Origin: Saprospiraceae bacterium
GTDB lineage: Bacteria > Bacteroidota > Bacteroidia > Chitinophagales > Saprospiraceae
Reading direction: 5' to 3'
Length of the DNA stretch: 15,001 nucleotides
Assembly: GCA_020630895.1 (NCBI GenBank)
Contig: JAHDII010000055.1
Coordinates: 1-15,001, forward strand
The position numbers and the translations under genes are program-made. Below the pieces are notes generated by a model. It was not told the DNA's origin. It saw only the letters and a list, made by a program, of their open reading frames with translations, and searched no databases. Position 1 is the stretch's first letter. Each line of letters starts with the position of its first letter. This document shows, one piece after another, positions 1 to 7,953 of the stretch.

Positions 1-118
1 CAGTGTTGAAATAAAATAAAAATTGGTTTTGTTCTGTAAATACAAAATTTTATATATAGTTATATTTTTTAAGTGATATTTATTTTTTCAAATACTTAAT
101 TTATATACTAAATAAAGG

Positions 119-149
119 TTGGTTTTCTTCAAATTAAGACTTATTTTTG
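119..149 (+). promoter_or_regulatory. Bacteroidota-type promoter of atpDC
   Basis: A perfect -7 element TATTTTTG (142-149, consensus TAnnTTTG) lies 20 bp downstream of a TTG (119-121) that fits the -33 element. Both sequences and the spacing fit the Bacteroidota housekeeping sigma factor. Transcription would start near 155, leaving a leader of about 45 nt before the atpD ATG. No strong Shine-Dalgarno is present; the leader is AT-rich, as usual in this phylum. The rest of 1-118 is very AT-rich and shows no gene. Confidence 0.7.
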
Positions 150-200
150 CACCAAAATTCAGAAAGGATTATTATTTCATAATAACATCACTTATTAAAT

Positions 201-1706
201 ATGGCTAACGTAGGACAAGTTAAGCAAATCATTGGGGCAGTTGTTGATGTGAGTTTCCCAGACTCTAATTTACCTGATATACTCAATGCATTAGAAATTA
301 AAAAACCTAATGGCGAAGTTTTAGTTTTAGAATGTCAACGTCACCTAGGTGAAGACAGTGTACGTACTATTTCAATGGACGCTACAGATGGTTTAACTAG
401 AGGTATGGAAGTTGTTGATACAGGAAAACCTATTTCAATGCCTGTAGGAGACAGAATTAGAGGTCGTTTATTTAATGTAGTAGGTGAAGCAATTGATGGT
501 ATTGGAGGAATTGAAAAGGACGATAATGTTGCACCTATTCACCGTAAACCTCCTCGTTTCGAAGAACTTTCTACAGAAACAGAAGTATTATTCACCGGTA
601 TTAAAGTAATCGATTTAATTGGACCTTATGCAAAAGGAGGTAAAATTGGATTATTTGGTGGTGCAGGTGTAGGTAAGACTGTATTAATTATGGAGCTTAT
701 CAATAATATTGCAAAAAAATATGAAGGTATTTCTGTATTTGCAGGTGTAGGTGAGCGTACTCGTGAAGGAAATGACCTTCTTCGTGAAATGTTAGAATCT
801 AATGTTATCAAATACGGAGAAGAATTTATGCACTCTATGGAAGAAGGAGGTTGGGATTTATCAAAAGTAGATAAAAAAGCTTTAGCTGAATCACAAGCAA
901 CTTTAGTATTTGGTCAAATGAATGAGCCTCCAGGAGCACGTGCTCGAGTGGCTTTATCAGGATTAACAATTGCAGAATATTACCGTGATGGAAATTTAGA
1001 TGATCCTAATGATGGTCGCGATATTTTATTCTTCGTAGATAATATTTTCCGTTTTACACAAGCAGGTTCTGAGGTATCAGCCTTATTAGGTCGTATGCCT
1101 TCTGCGGTAGGTTACCAACCAACACTTGCTACAGAAATGGGATTAATGCAAGAACGTATTACTTCTACAAAAAGAGGTTCTATTACATCTGTACAAGCAG
1201 TATATGTACCTGCGGATGATTTAACAGACCCTGCTCCTGCAACAACATTTGCTCACTTAGATGCAACAACAGTATTAAGTCGTAAATTAGCTTCTTTAGG
1301 TATTTATCCTGCGGTAGATCCTTTAGATTCTAAATCTCGTATTTTAACTGAAGATATTGTAGGAGAAGAACATTATGCTACAGCTCAAAGAGTTATTAAT
1401 ATTCTTCAGCGTTATAAAGAATTACAAGATATCATTGCTATCTTAGGTATGGAGGAATTAAGTGATGAAGATAAATTAGTTGTAAGTCGTGCAAGACGTG
1501 TACAACGTTTCTTATCACAACCTTTCTTTGTAGCAGAACAATTTACAGGTCTTCAAGGAGTTTTAGTAGATATTCAAGATGCTATCCGTGGATTTAATAT
1601 GATTATGGATGGAGAAGTCGATGAATATCCTGAAGCAGCCTTCAACTTGGTAGGTACAATTGAAGATGCAATTGCAAAAGGTAAAAAAATATTAGCAGAA
1701 GCTTAA
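201..1706 (+). CDS. atpD: F1F0 ATP synthase subunit beta
   Basis: Catalytic beta subunit of F1, which makes ATP from ADP and phosphate using the proton or sodium gradient, on the cytoplasmic face of the inner membrane. Visible in the 501 residues are the P-loop GGAGVGKT (153-160), the catalytic Glu in GERTREGN (E185), Walker B ILFFVD (275-280), the alpha/beta family signature PAVDPLDSKS (370-379) and EELSDED (418-424), which stands for the DELSEED lever. Compared with the roughly 460-residue E. coli protein, about 27 extra residues lie between NVIKY (201-205) and LVFGQ (235-239); this is the main cause of the extra length. The ATG start gives the expected MANVGQV N-terminus. It is followed 22 bp later by atpC. 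The alpha, gamma, delta and F0 genes are not in the window, which fits the split atp loci known in Bacteroidota. Confidence 0.98.
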   Translation: MANVGQVKQIIGAVVDVSFPDSNLPDILNALEIKKPNGEVLVLECQRHLGEDSVRTISMDATDGLTRGMEVVDTGKPISMPVGDRIRGRLFNVVGEAIDGIGGIEKDDNVAPIHRKPPRFEELSTETEVLFTGIKVIDLIGPYAKGGKIGLFGGAGVGKTVLIMELINNIAKKYEGISVFAGVGERTREGNDLLREMLESNVIKYGEEFMHSMEEGGWDLSKVDKKALAESQATLVFGQMNEPPGARARVALSGLTIAEYYRDGNLDDPNDGRDILFFVDNIFRFTQAGSEVSALLGRMPSAVGYQPTLATEMGLMQERITSTKRGSITSVQAVYVPADDLTDPAPATTFAHLDATTVLSRKLASLGIYPAVDPLDSKSRILTEDIVGEEHYATAQRVINILQRYKELQDIIAILGMEELSDEDKLVVSRARRVQRFLSQPFFVAEQFTGLQGVLVDIQDAIRGFNMIMDGEVDEYPEAAFNLVGTIEDAIAKGKKILAEA

Positions 1707-1728
1707 TTAACTATTTAATTTGAATATA

Positions 1729-1977
1729 ATGAATGTAGTTGTATTAACACCAGATAAAGAAGTCTATAAAGGATCTATTAAATCTATTAAAGTACCAGGT
1801 ACTGGAGGAGAATTTGAAGTATTAAAAAATCATGCTCCTGTTGTTTCTTCTTTAGCTCAAGGAAAAGTTAGAATTTTAGATGAATCTAATAATGCAACTG
1901 AATTTACAATTTCTAAAGGTTTTATAGAAGTATTAAATAATGAAGTTTCTGTTTTAGTAGAAAGAGTAATTGAGTAA
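1729..1977 (+). CDS. atpC: F1F0 ATP synthase subunit epsilon, short form
   Basis: Epsilon subunit of the F1 central stalk, which couples rotation to the c-ring. The 82 residues cover only the N-terminal beta-sandwich, with the family pattern VLTPDKEVYKG near the start, then VPGTGGEFEVLKNHAPVVS (about residues 24-42) and the KGFIEV strand. The C-terminal two-helix hairpin that in the ~139-residue E. coli protein inhibits ATP hydrolysis is absent, as in other Bacteroidota epsilon subunits. I chose the ATG at 1729; an in-frame TTG at 1720 would add three residues (MNI) with no support from the family. It lies 22 bp after atpD and is followed by a strong terminator, so the two genes form a complete transcription unit. 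Confidence 0.95.
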   Translation: MNVVVLTPDKEVYKGSIKSIKVPGTGGEFEVLKNHAPVVSSLAQGKVRILDESNNATEFTISKGFIEVLNNEVSVLVERVIE

Positions 1978-2035
1978 TTATAGATGATCTATATAAAATA
2001 AATTATCCTACTTGATAATTTATGATAATTGATAT

Positions 2036-2095
2036 AAACCTCCTGTGTAAAATTGAGATATTTAAAACTCAAAAACCACAGGAGGTTTTTTATTT
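2036..2095 (+). terminator. Intrinsic terminator of atpDC
   Basis: A 12-bp perfect stem, AAACCTCCTGTG (2036-2047) pairing with CACAGGAGGTTT (2077-2088), runs into a T tract (TTTTTTATTT, 2086-2095). The 29-nt loop contains a second 5-bp stem, TTGAG (2053-2057) with CTCAA (2068-2072). The stem sequence is nearly the same as that of the terminator after gdhA. Confidence 0.92.
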
Positions 2096-2131
2096 AATTA
2101 ATATCTTAGCAACAAAATACTAAATGAAGCA

Positions 2132-3196
2132 TTGAGTTATAGTCCTACATACAAAGCTTGGTTAAGATTAAAAAAGAATAAACCTGCTATATTCGGTATG
2201 GGCTGGATTCTTTTTATTCTTATAATTGCCTTCTTGGGATATCTAATTGTTCCAGATAAAACACCTCAATGTGATAATCAAATGCTTAGAATCGCATTAA
2301 AAAATCCTGGATTTTCAGTTCAAGTGTTGCAAGTCGAAAATGATCTAGATATTTCAAAAAAAAATATTGTTTCCAAAATGTTTTTTGGGCAACCAACACA
2401 ATTTAAATCCATCCCTATAGAAAACTATCATTTTAATAATGATACAGTACATGTAGTGGCTTATGGTGGAGATGTATTATATTTTCCATATCCTAATTTT
2501 GATGAACAAACACACATTATCACAAAAAAATATTTTTTAGGAACGGATAATTTTGGAAGAGATATTTTAAGCCGGTTAGTTTTAGGAGCAAGAATATCTT
2601 TATTGGTAGGATTTATTGCTGTATTTATTTCTTTATCTATAGGTGTAACATTAGGTGCTATTGCAGGTTATTATGGAGGAAAATTGGATGATTTAATTAT
2701 GTTTTTGGTCAATACAGTTTGGTCTATTCCTACATTATTATTAGTGTTTGCTATTGTTTTAGCTTTTGGAAGAGGAATTGGTATTATTTTTCTAGCAGTG
2801 GGATTAACAATGTGGGTAGATGTAGCACGAATTGTTAGAGGACAAGTTTTAGCCATTAAACAAATGCAATTTGTTGAAGCAGCACATGCCTTTGGAATGA
2901 ATTCTTTTAGAATATTATTTAAACATATATTACCTAATGTTCTAGGACCAGTAATGGTTATTGCAGCCGCCAATTTTGCTACAGCCATTCTTTTAGAAGC
3001 AGGATTAAGTTATTTAGGATTTGGAGTACAGCCTCCTACCCCTTCTTGGGGAACGATGCTCAATGAAAATTATGGTTATGCAGATAAAAAACCATTTCTT
3101 GCATTAATACCAGCATTATCTGTCATGTTTTTAGTCTTATCTTTTAACTTATTAGGAAATGGACTTAGAGATGCTTTAGATGTAACATCAAAATAA
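2132..3196 (+). CDS. ABC transporter permease, DppC/OppC-type
   Basis: Inner-membrane permease of the peptide/nickel ABC importer family. Seen: a first membrane helix at about residues 21-40; a long extracytoplasmic stretch (about 41-130); the family block LGTDNFGRDILSRLVLGARI (136-155); further helices at about 156-180, 190-212, 215-228, 270-290 and 322-342; the EAA loop that contacts the ATPase, EAAHAFGMNSFRILFKHILP (249-268); and YLGFGVQPPTPSWGTML (294-310). At 354 residues it is longer than the usual ~300, because of the stretch between helices 1 and 2. The start is uncertain: the only suitable initiator is TTG at 2132, and an out-of-frame ATG lies at 2124. The next in-frame ATG (residue 23) would cut into helix 1. 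No binding protein, partner permease or ATPase gene is nearby, so the substrate is unknown and the partners must be elsewhere. Confidence 0.88.
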   Translation: MSYSPTYKAWLRLKKNKPAIFGMGWILFILIIAFLGYLIVPDKTPQCDNQMLRIALKNPGFSVQVLQVENDLDISKKNIVSKMFFGQPTQFKSIPIENYHFNNDTVHVVAYGGDVLYFPYPNFDEQTHIITKKYFLGTDNFGRDILSRLVLGARISLLVGFIAVFISLSIGVTLGAIAGYYGGKLDDLIMFLVNTVWSIPTLLLVFAIVLAFGRGIGIIFLAVGLTMWVDVARIVRGQVLAIKQMQFVEAAHAFGMNSFRILFKHILPNVLGPVMVIAAANFATAILLEAGLSYLGFGVQPPTPSWGTMLNENYGYADKKPFLALIPALSVMFLVLSFNLLGNGLRDALDVTSK

Positions 3197-3286
3197 TTAT
3201 AAAATATTAAATATGATTTAACCACAAATACAAAAAAAATGATTATGTTTAAACCGTAAATTTAAAGCCAATTTGTAATACAGCCA

Positions 3287-4576
3287 ATGGATGATTTTTC
3301 AGAAATAAAAAAGAATCTTACCAATTTTGAATTATTAGAACGAGATTTAACTCTGAAGCAACTTCAGATCAATCGTTTATTAAATATTACTCAAGCCATT
3401 AATGATAATTTATCAGCAGATGTTCTTTTTGGAATGTATAATTCTTTTTTAAGTTGGGAAATGGGCATCAAAAAAATGGCTCTATATATTAAAGAAGAAA
3501 CAGGAGAATGGTGTTGTGCATCCTCAATTGGTATTCAGCAAGAAATGTTGGATATTAATATTCAAGAAAAATTATCTACTTACACAAGACTGCATAATTT
3601 AACAGAAGAGGAACATCCCTTAATTAGTCAATTTAATGTTGTAGTACCTGTAAGACATAAAGATGTTGCTATTGCATATACTTTTATAGGAGGCTTTGAT
3701 GAGGATGATGATATGTATGATAAAGTATCTTTTATCACAACAATTACTAATATTATTGCTGTTGCCATTGAGAACAAAAGATTATTTAAAAAACAAATAG
3801 AACAGGAAGCACTTAAAAGAGAAATGGAATTAGCTGGAGCCATGCAAAAAATGTTGATTCCCAATTCTTTACCTCAAAATGAACGATACGAATTAGCTAG
3901 TATTTATCAACCTCATAGTACTATTGGAGGAGATTATTTTGATTTTATAGATTATGACGATCCACGTTTTGCTTTTTGTATAGCAGATGTTTCTGGAAAA
4001 GGGGCTGCTGCTGCACTTTTAATGTCTAATATACAAGCAACTGTAAGATATTTAATTAATAAAAGAATCAAAGCAGAGCCTTTTATTGTTGAGTTAAATA
4101 AAAGCATTTTGAATTCAGCAAAAGGAGAAAAATTTATTACTTTTTTTATAGCAGAATATAACACAGAAACTCAAGAACTCATTTATGTCAATGCAGGACA
4201 TAATGCTCCTATTTTATATACTCAAGGAGAACTGAGTACTTTAAATAAGGGTTGTACCATTTTAGGTGCTTTTGATGAAATTCCTCATTTAGAAGTAGGG
4301 CAACTTATTTTAGATGATGATGCTTTAATTATTTCTTATACAGATGGTTTATCGGATATTCAAAATGAAACAGGTGTTTATTTTGATGAAGAACAATTAT
4401 TCCCTTTTGTAAAAGAAAATAGTAATTTATCTGCCGATGATTTTAATAATAAATTACAAAATAAATTAGAAAAGTTTAAAGGAGAAAATCCTTTTCCTGA
4501 TGATGTATCTGTATTAACTTGCAGAATACATAAAGGAGGACGTTTTATAAGTAAAAACAAAGATGTATTATTATAA
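3287..4576 (+). CDS. PP2C-type serine/threonine phosphatase (SpoIIE/RsbU-like) with N-terminal GAF-like domain
   Basis: Probable cytoplasmic phosphatase of the SpoIIE/RsbU group, which removes phosphate from anti-anti-sigma-type or other signalling proteins. Residues 1-165 look like a GAF sensory domain, including VVVPVRHKDVAIAYTFIGG (118-136). A helical linker (about 165-195, ending MQKMLIPNSLP) is the usual coiled-coil switch. The C-terminal catalytic domain keeps the metal-binding acidic motifs: GGDYFDF (214-220), ADVSGKG (233-239), GHNAP (304-308), YTDGLSD (351-357) and PDDVSVL (404-410). No membrane helix is visible. It starts 90 bp after the permease gene and ends 34 bp before panC, so it may be cotranscribed with panC. 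No sigma factor, anti-sigma factor or STAS-domain partner gene is present here, so its target cannot be named. Confidence 0.9.
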   Translation: MDDFSEIKKNLTNFELLERDLTLKQLQINRLLNITQAINDNLSADVLFGMYNSFLSWEMGIKKMALYIKEETGEWCCASSIGIQQEMLDINIQEKLSTYTRLHNLTEEEHPLISQFNVVVPVRHKDVAIAYTFIGGFDEDDDMYDKVSFITTITNIIAVAIENKRLFKKQIEQEALKREMELAGAMQKMLIPNSLPQNERYELASIYQPHSTIGGDYFDFIDYDDPRFAFCIADVSGKGAAAALLMSNIQATVRYLINKRIKAEPFIVELNKSILNSAKGEKFITFFIAEYNTETQELIYVNAGHNAPILYTQGELSTLNKGCTILGAFDEIPHLEVGQLILDDDALIISYTDGLSDIQNETGVYFDEEQLFPFVKENSNLSADDFNNKLQNKLEKFKGENPFPDDVSVLTCRIHKGGRFISKNKDVLL

Positions 4577-4610
4577 ATTAATTTTTTACTTCTATAAAAA
4601 TTAAAAGAGA

Positions 4611-5462
4611 ATGCGGACTTATAAAACAATTAGACATCTTCAAAATAGATTACAACAATACAGAAAAGAAGGAAAAAAAATTGGTTTTGTTCCTACAATG
4701 GGAGCCTTACACCAAGGACATATTTCATTAATTCAACAATCAAATCAACAATCGGATATTACAGTATGTAGCATTTTTGTAAATCCTACTCAATTTAATG
4801 TTGCCGAAGATTTAAAAAAATATCCTAGAACTTTAGAAAAAGATGTAGAGATGTTAAAAAAAGGGGGATGTGATATTGTTTTTTATCCTTCTGTTGATGA
4901 AATGTATCCTCCTCAACAAAATAATAATTTTGAAATTGATTTTGGAGATTTAGAAACAGTAATGGAAGGGGCTCATCGACCAGGACATTTTGCTGGAGTA
5001 GCTCAAGTCTTGAAACGATTTTTAGATATAGTTGATCCTGATGCTATGTATATGGGACAAAAAGATTATCAACAATTTACTATTGTAAGAGCCTTGTTAA
5101 AACAACTCAAATCTAAAACTCAGCTAGTTATGGGAGAAACTATAAGAGAAAAAGATGGACTAGCGATGAGTTCAAGAAATATGAGACTCACTCCAAAAGA
5201 AAGAACGATTGCTCCTTTAATTTCTAAAACATTATTTGCCGCAAAAGAAAAAATCAAAACTCATTCTATTGCTCAAATTAAAAAAGAAGCATTAGAACAA
5301 TTAGATATTCCTGAATTTAAAGTAGAATATTTTGAAATAGCAGACGGGATTACTTTACAAGCCATTACAACGATTAAAAATAGTTCTATTGTAGTTGCTT
5401 GTACTGCAGTTCATTTAGGGGCAGTTCGATTGATTGACAATGTTATTTTGATTGATGATTGA
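4611..5462 (+). CDS. panC: Pantothenate synthetase (pantoate--beta-alanine ligase)
   Basis: Cytoplasmic enzyme that joins pantoate and beta-alanine with ATP to make pantothenate, the coenzyme A precursor. The 283 residues match the family length. Motifs: the nucleotidyltransferase HIGH-type sequence PTMGALHQGH (28-37), FVNPTQF (56-62), RPGHFAGV (123-130), MGQKDYQQ (148-155) and MSSRN (186-190), the equivalent of KMSKS. The ATG at 4611 gives the normal N-terminus. No panB or panD is in the window. The last 20 bp overlap the end of the convergent DNA glycosylase-like gene, with no terminator between them. Confidence 0.97.
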   Translation: MRTYKTIRHLQNRLQQYRKEGKKIGFVPTMGALHQGHISLIQQSNQQSDITVCSIFVNPTQFNVAEDLKKYPRTLEKDVEMLKKGGCDIVFYPSVDEMYPPQQNNNFEIDFGDLETVMEGAHRPGHFAGVAQVLKRFLDIVDPDAMYMGQKDYQQFTIVRALLKQLKSKTQLVMGETIREKDGLAMSSRNMRLTPKERTIAPLISKTLFAAKEKIKTHSIAQIKKEALEQLDIPEFKVEYFEIADGITLQAITTIKNSSIVVACTAVHLGAVRLIDNVILIDD

Positions 5463-6129
5463 TCCATTTTAAGGCTTCTCTTTTGCTCAATCCCGATAAC
5501 TGAGGATTATCATTTACAAATGGAATAATAACCTTCGGATTAGTTTTGCTATATTCTCTTAATGCCCAACCAATCGCTTTTCTAATAAAAAATTCTGTTG
5601 AAGTATCATGGTTTAATATATTTTTTTGAAGCAATTTCCAGTCGGTATTTTCTTTATATCGCAATTGAAATAAAATAGATGTTCTAACAATCCACATATT
5701 TTTATTTTGATTCCATTGTTCCATTAATTTAAAATTGGAAGGAAATGTTTTCATATAATGCCCCGTAAGATGTGCTGCAATAAAATCTACAGTATCCCAC
5801 CAAGAATCAGTAATAATTAAATATTCAATTAAATCAATACTTTTTTTATCCCATTCTTTGTAAGTTCTTTTTAAAAATTCTAAAGCAACATAATGAAATT
5901 CTCTTTGTTTTTTATTCCATAATATTTTTGAAATATCAACATAATCTTTTTTATGATTTGATGCGAGTTCTTTTAAAAATGGAGCAGATATTTTCTTTCT
6001 ATCTGGAGATTTAATGCCATAAAAAGAAAAATGATTTTTCATATATGCTTCCATTTTTAAAGCATTAGTATTGTTAGATTCTTTTTCAAAAACTATTTCT
6101 AATTCTTTAATTATTTTTTTATAACTCAT
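5443..6129 (-). CDS. DNA alkylation repair protein, AlkD-like HEAT-repeat glycosylase
   Basis: Predicted DNA glycosylase of the AlkC/AlkD group, which removes bulky or cationic N3- and N7-alkylated purines using a HEAT-like helical solenoid. The 228 residues match the family length. The residues important in Bacillus cereus AlkD (W109, D113, R148, W187) appear to be kept: W111 and D115 in SWWDTVDF (109-116), R149 in MWIVRTS (145-151) and W188 in FFIRKAIGWALREY (180-193). The protein ends LSKREALKWINHQSK, typical of the family. Its start overlaps the end of the upstream ABM-domain gene by 11 bp, so the two are probably translated together; its 3' end overlaps panC tail to tail by 20 bp. The assignment of residues is by eye, not by alignment. 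Confidence 0.9.
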   Translation of the reverse strand: MSYKKIIKELEIVFEKESNNTNALKMEAYMKNHFSFYGIKSPDRKKISAPFLKELASNHKKDYVDISKILWNKKQREFHYVALEFLKRTYKEWDKKSIDLIEYLIITDSWWDTVDFIAAHLTGHYMKTFPSNFKLMEQWNQNKNMWIVRTSILFQLRYKENTDWKLLQKNILNHDTSTEFFIRKAIGWALREYSKTNPKVIIPFVNDNPQLSGLSKREALKWINHQSK

Positions 6130-6424
6130 GATGAATGGTATCTAAACTATTTACGGTCCAAGCTTCTGGCTTTTCAGAAAATAAAATTTTGGTTTTTGCC
6201 CAAGTCGTTTTAAATAATTCAGAATGTCTATAAGAATTTAAATCTTCTTCGCTATCCCAAAAACTATAGGTGAAAAAAATATTTTTTTGATGAACAGATT
6301 GCAAAATTTCAACAGAATGACAACCTTTACTATTTGCTATTTTGTACTTGTTTTGATTAAAAACTTCCAAAAAAATATCTACGTGAGCATCCTGAAAAGT
6401 CAATTTTACAATTCTTTTTATCAT
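6119..6424 (-). CDS. Small ABM-fold protein (antibiotic biosynthesis monooxygenase-like)
   Basis: A 101-residue protein with the size and pattern of the ABM dimeric alpha/beta-barrel family: N-terminal strand IVKLTFQ (5-11), a helix (about 15-31), CHSVEILQSV (35-44), the strand NIFFTYSFWDSEEDLNSYRH (48-67) and a final helix and tail. ABM-fold proteins include quinol monooxygenases and haem-degrading enzymes, but many have no known reaction, so no substrate can be named. No signal peptide is present, so it is likely cytoplasmic. It is the first gene of a two-gene leftward unit with the AlkD-like gene, overlapping it by 11 bp. No good -7 element was found between it and gdhA on the minus strand. 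Confidence 0.8.
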   Translation of the reverse strand: MIKRIVKLTFQDAHVDIFLEVFNQNKYKIANSKGCHSVEILQSVHQKNIFFTYSFWDSEEDLNSYRHSELFKTTWAKTKILFSEKPEAWTVNSLDTIHHEL

Positions 6425-6505
6425 CTTTTTTTATTTTAAATGTCAATATCTTTTTGAAGATAAAATATTTTTTGAAATTAATTATTAAGCCATAAAAGAT
6501 AACTT

Positions 6506-6513
6506 TACCTTTG
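6506..6513 (+). promoter_or_regulatory. -7 element of the gdhA promoter
   Basis: TACCTTTG is a perfect TAnnTTTG match followed by GC, in the 147-bp divergent space upstream of gdhA. It predicts a start near 6519 and a leader of about 50 nt. The -33 side is weak: the nearest TTTG (6471-6474) is 31 bp away, too far, so recognition may rest on the -7 element or an activator. Confidence 0.6.
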
Positions 6514-6571
6514 CAGCGAAAAAGTAAGTGAAGACTTATACATTTTAAAAATATCATTAAATATAAAAATT

Positions 6572-7933
6572 ATGCCTACTAATAAAGCTAGATATATGGC
6601 ATCTCCAGAAGCATTCATTCGTTATGTAAAAAAACGTGATGGATATCAAAAAGAATTTATACAAGCAGTAGAAGAAGTTGTAATGTCTGTATGGGATTTT
6701 ATACATGAAAATCCACAATATAAAGATGCTAAAATTCTAGAAAGAATGGTAGAACCAGAACGCGTAATTATGTTTCGTGTTCCTTGGATTGATGATAAAG
6801 GCAATTATCAAGTCAATCGTGGGTTTAGAGTTCAAATGAATTCTGCAATAGGACCATATAAAGGAGGTCTTCGTTTTCATCCTTCAGTAAATTTAGGAAT
6901 ACTTAAATTTTTAGCTTTTGAACAAGTATTTAAAAATTCATTAACTACATTACCAATGGGAGGAGGAAAAGGAGGTTCCGATTTTGATCCTAAAGGAAAA
7001 TCAGATAATGAAGTGATGCGTTTTTGCCAAAGTTTTATGACGGAATTGAATAGACATATAGGAGCGGATTTAGATGTTCCTGCTGGTGATATTGGTGTAG
7101 GAGGTAGAGAGGTAGGATATTTATTTGGACAATACAAAAGAATTCGTAATGAATTTACAGGAGTATTAACAGGTAAAGGATACAATTTTGGAGGTAGTTT
7201 AATTCGTCCAGAAGCAACAGGTTATGGTTGTGTATATTTTATGGAAGAAATGCTTAAAACCAAGAAAAAGGATTTTAATAAAAAAGTATGTGTTATCTCT
7301 GGTTCAGGGAATGTGGCTCAATATACTGCTGAAAAATTGATTGAAAAAGGAGCTAAAGTAGTAACCTTATCAGATTCTAAAGGTTTTATTTATGATAAGA
7401 AAGGAATCACTGCTGAAAAATTAGCTTGGGTAATGGATTTGAAAAATAATCGTAGAGGAAGAATTAAAGAATATGCAGAACATTTTGGTTGTGAATATTT
7501 CGAAGGAGAACGCCCTTGGAGTATTAAATGTGATTTAGCTTTTCCTTCTGCAACTCAAAATGAGTTGAATGAAGAAGAAGCAAAAATGTTAGTTAAAAAT
7601 GGTTGTATTGGTGTAGCAGAAGGAGCTAATATGCCTTCTACACCAGAAGCAGTTGAAGTATTTTTAGAGGCTAAAATTCTATATGCACCAGGTAAAGCAT
7701 CTAATGCAGGTGGAGTAGCAACTTCTGGTTTAGAAATGAGTCAAAATTCTCTTCGTTATCAATGGACTAGAGAAGAAGTGGATCAAAAATTAAATAATAT
7801 TATGAAAGAAATCCATGCTACTTGTGTAAAATATGGTACTATTAAAAAAGGGCATGTGGATTATGTAAAAGGAGCAAATATTGGCGGCTTTGTAAAAGTA
7901 GCTGATGCTATGATGGCTCAAGGATTAGTCTAA
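6572..7933 (+). CDS. gdhA: Glutamate dehydrogenase, hexameric type, probably NADP-dependent
   Basis: Reversibly aminates 2-oxoglutarate to glutamate with ammonium; cytoplasmic hexamer of the ~450-residue class. The 453 residues contain GPYKGGLRFHPSVN (94-107, substrate-binding lysine), the active-site signature LPMGGGKGGSDFDP (127-140, catalytic K133), PAGDIGVGGREVGY (170-183, catalytic D173) and the Rossmann glycine motif GSGNVAQYTAEKL (244-256). ASNAGGVATSGLEMSQN (376-392) is the usual C-terminal block. The NADP preference is inferred from similarity to the biosynthetic class, not proven from the SDSKG segment (267-271). The ATG at 6572 gives a plausible N-terminus. A strong terminator follows the gene. 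Confidence 0.96.
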   Translation: MPTNKARYMASPEAFIRYVKKRDGYQKEFIQAVEEVVMSVWDFIHENPQYKDAKILERMVEPERVIMFRVPWIDDKGNYQVNRGFRVQMNSAIGPYKGGLRFHPSVNLGILKFLAFEQVFKNSLTTLPMGGGKGGSDFDPKGKSDNEVMRFCQSFMTELNRHIGADLDVPAGDIGVGGREVGYLFGQYKRIRNEFTGVLTGKGYNFGGSLIRPEATGYGCVYFMEEMLKTKKKDFNKKVCVISGSGNVAQYTAEKLIEKGAKVVTLSDSKGFIYDKKGITAEKLAWVMDLKNNRRGRIKEYAEHFGCEYFEGERPWSIKCDLAFPSATQNELNEEEAKMLVKNGCIGVAEGANMPSTPEAVEVFLEAKILYAPGKASNAGGVATSGLEMSQNSLRYQWTREEVDQKLNNIMKEIHATCVKYGTIKKGHVDYVKGANIGGFVKVADAMMAQGLV

Positions 7934-7953
7934 TTTTTTTCAAAAAATAGACT

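Noticed and set aside
626..811. Leftward open frame of 61 codons inside atpD
   Set aside because: Antisense to the P-loop region of a strongly conserved gene; no family pattern.
2010..2035. Direct repeat GATAATT in the space after atpC
   Set aside because: Short AT-rich repeat with no matching copy or symmetry; chance is likely.
2671..2988. Leftward open frame of 105 codons inside the permease gene
   Set aside because: Mirror of the membrane helices; proline- and asparagine-rich composition is a complement artefact.
6357..6557. Leftward open frame of 66 codons at the start of the ABM gene
   Set aside because: Overlaps the ABM-like gene in another frame and spans the gdhA promoter; Lys/Phe-rich AT artefact.
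6877..7185. Leftward open frame of 102 codons inside gdhA
   Set aside because: Antisense to the glutamate dehydrogenase active-site region; no recognisable domain.
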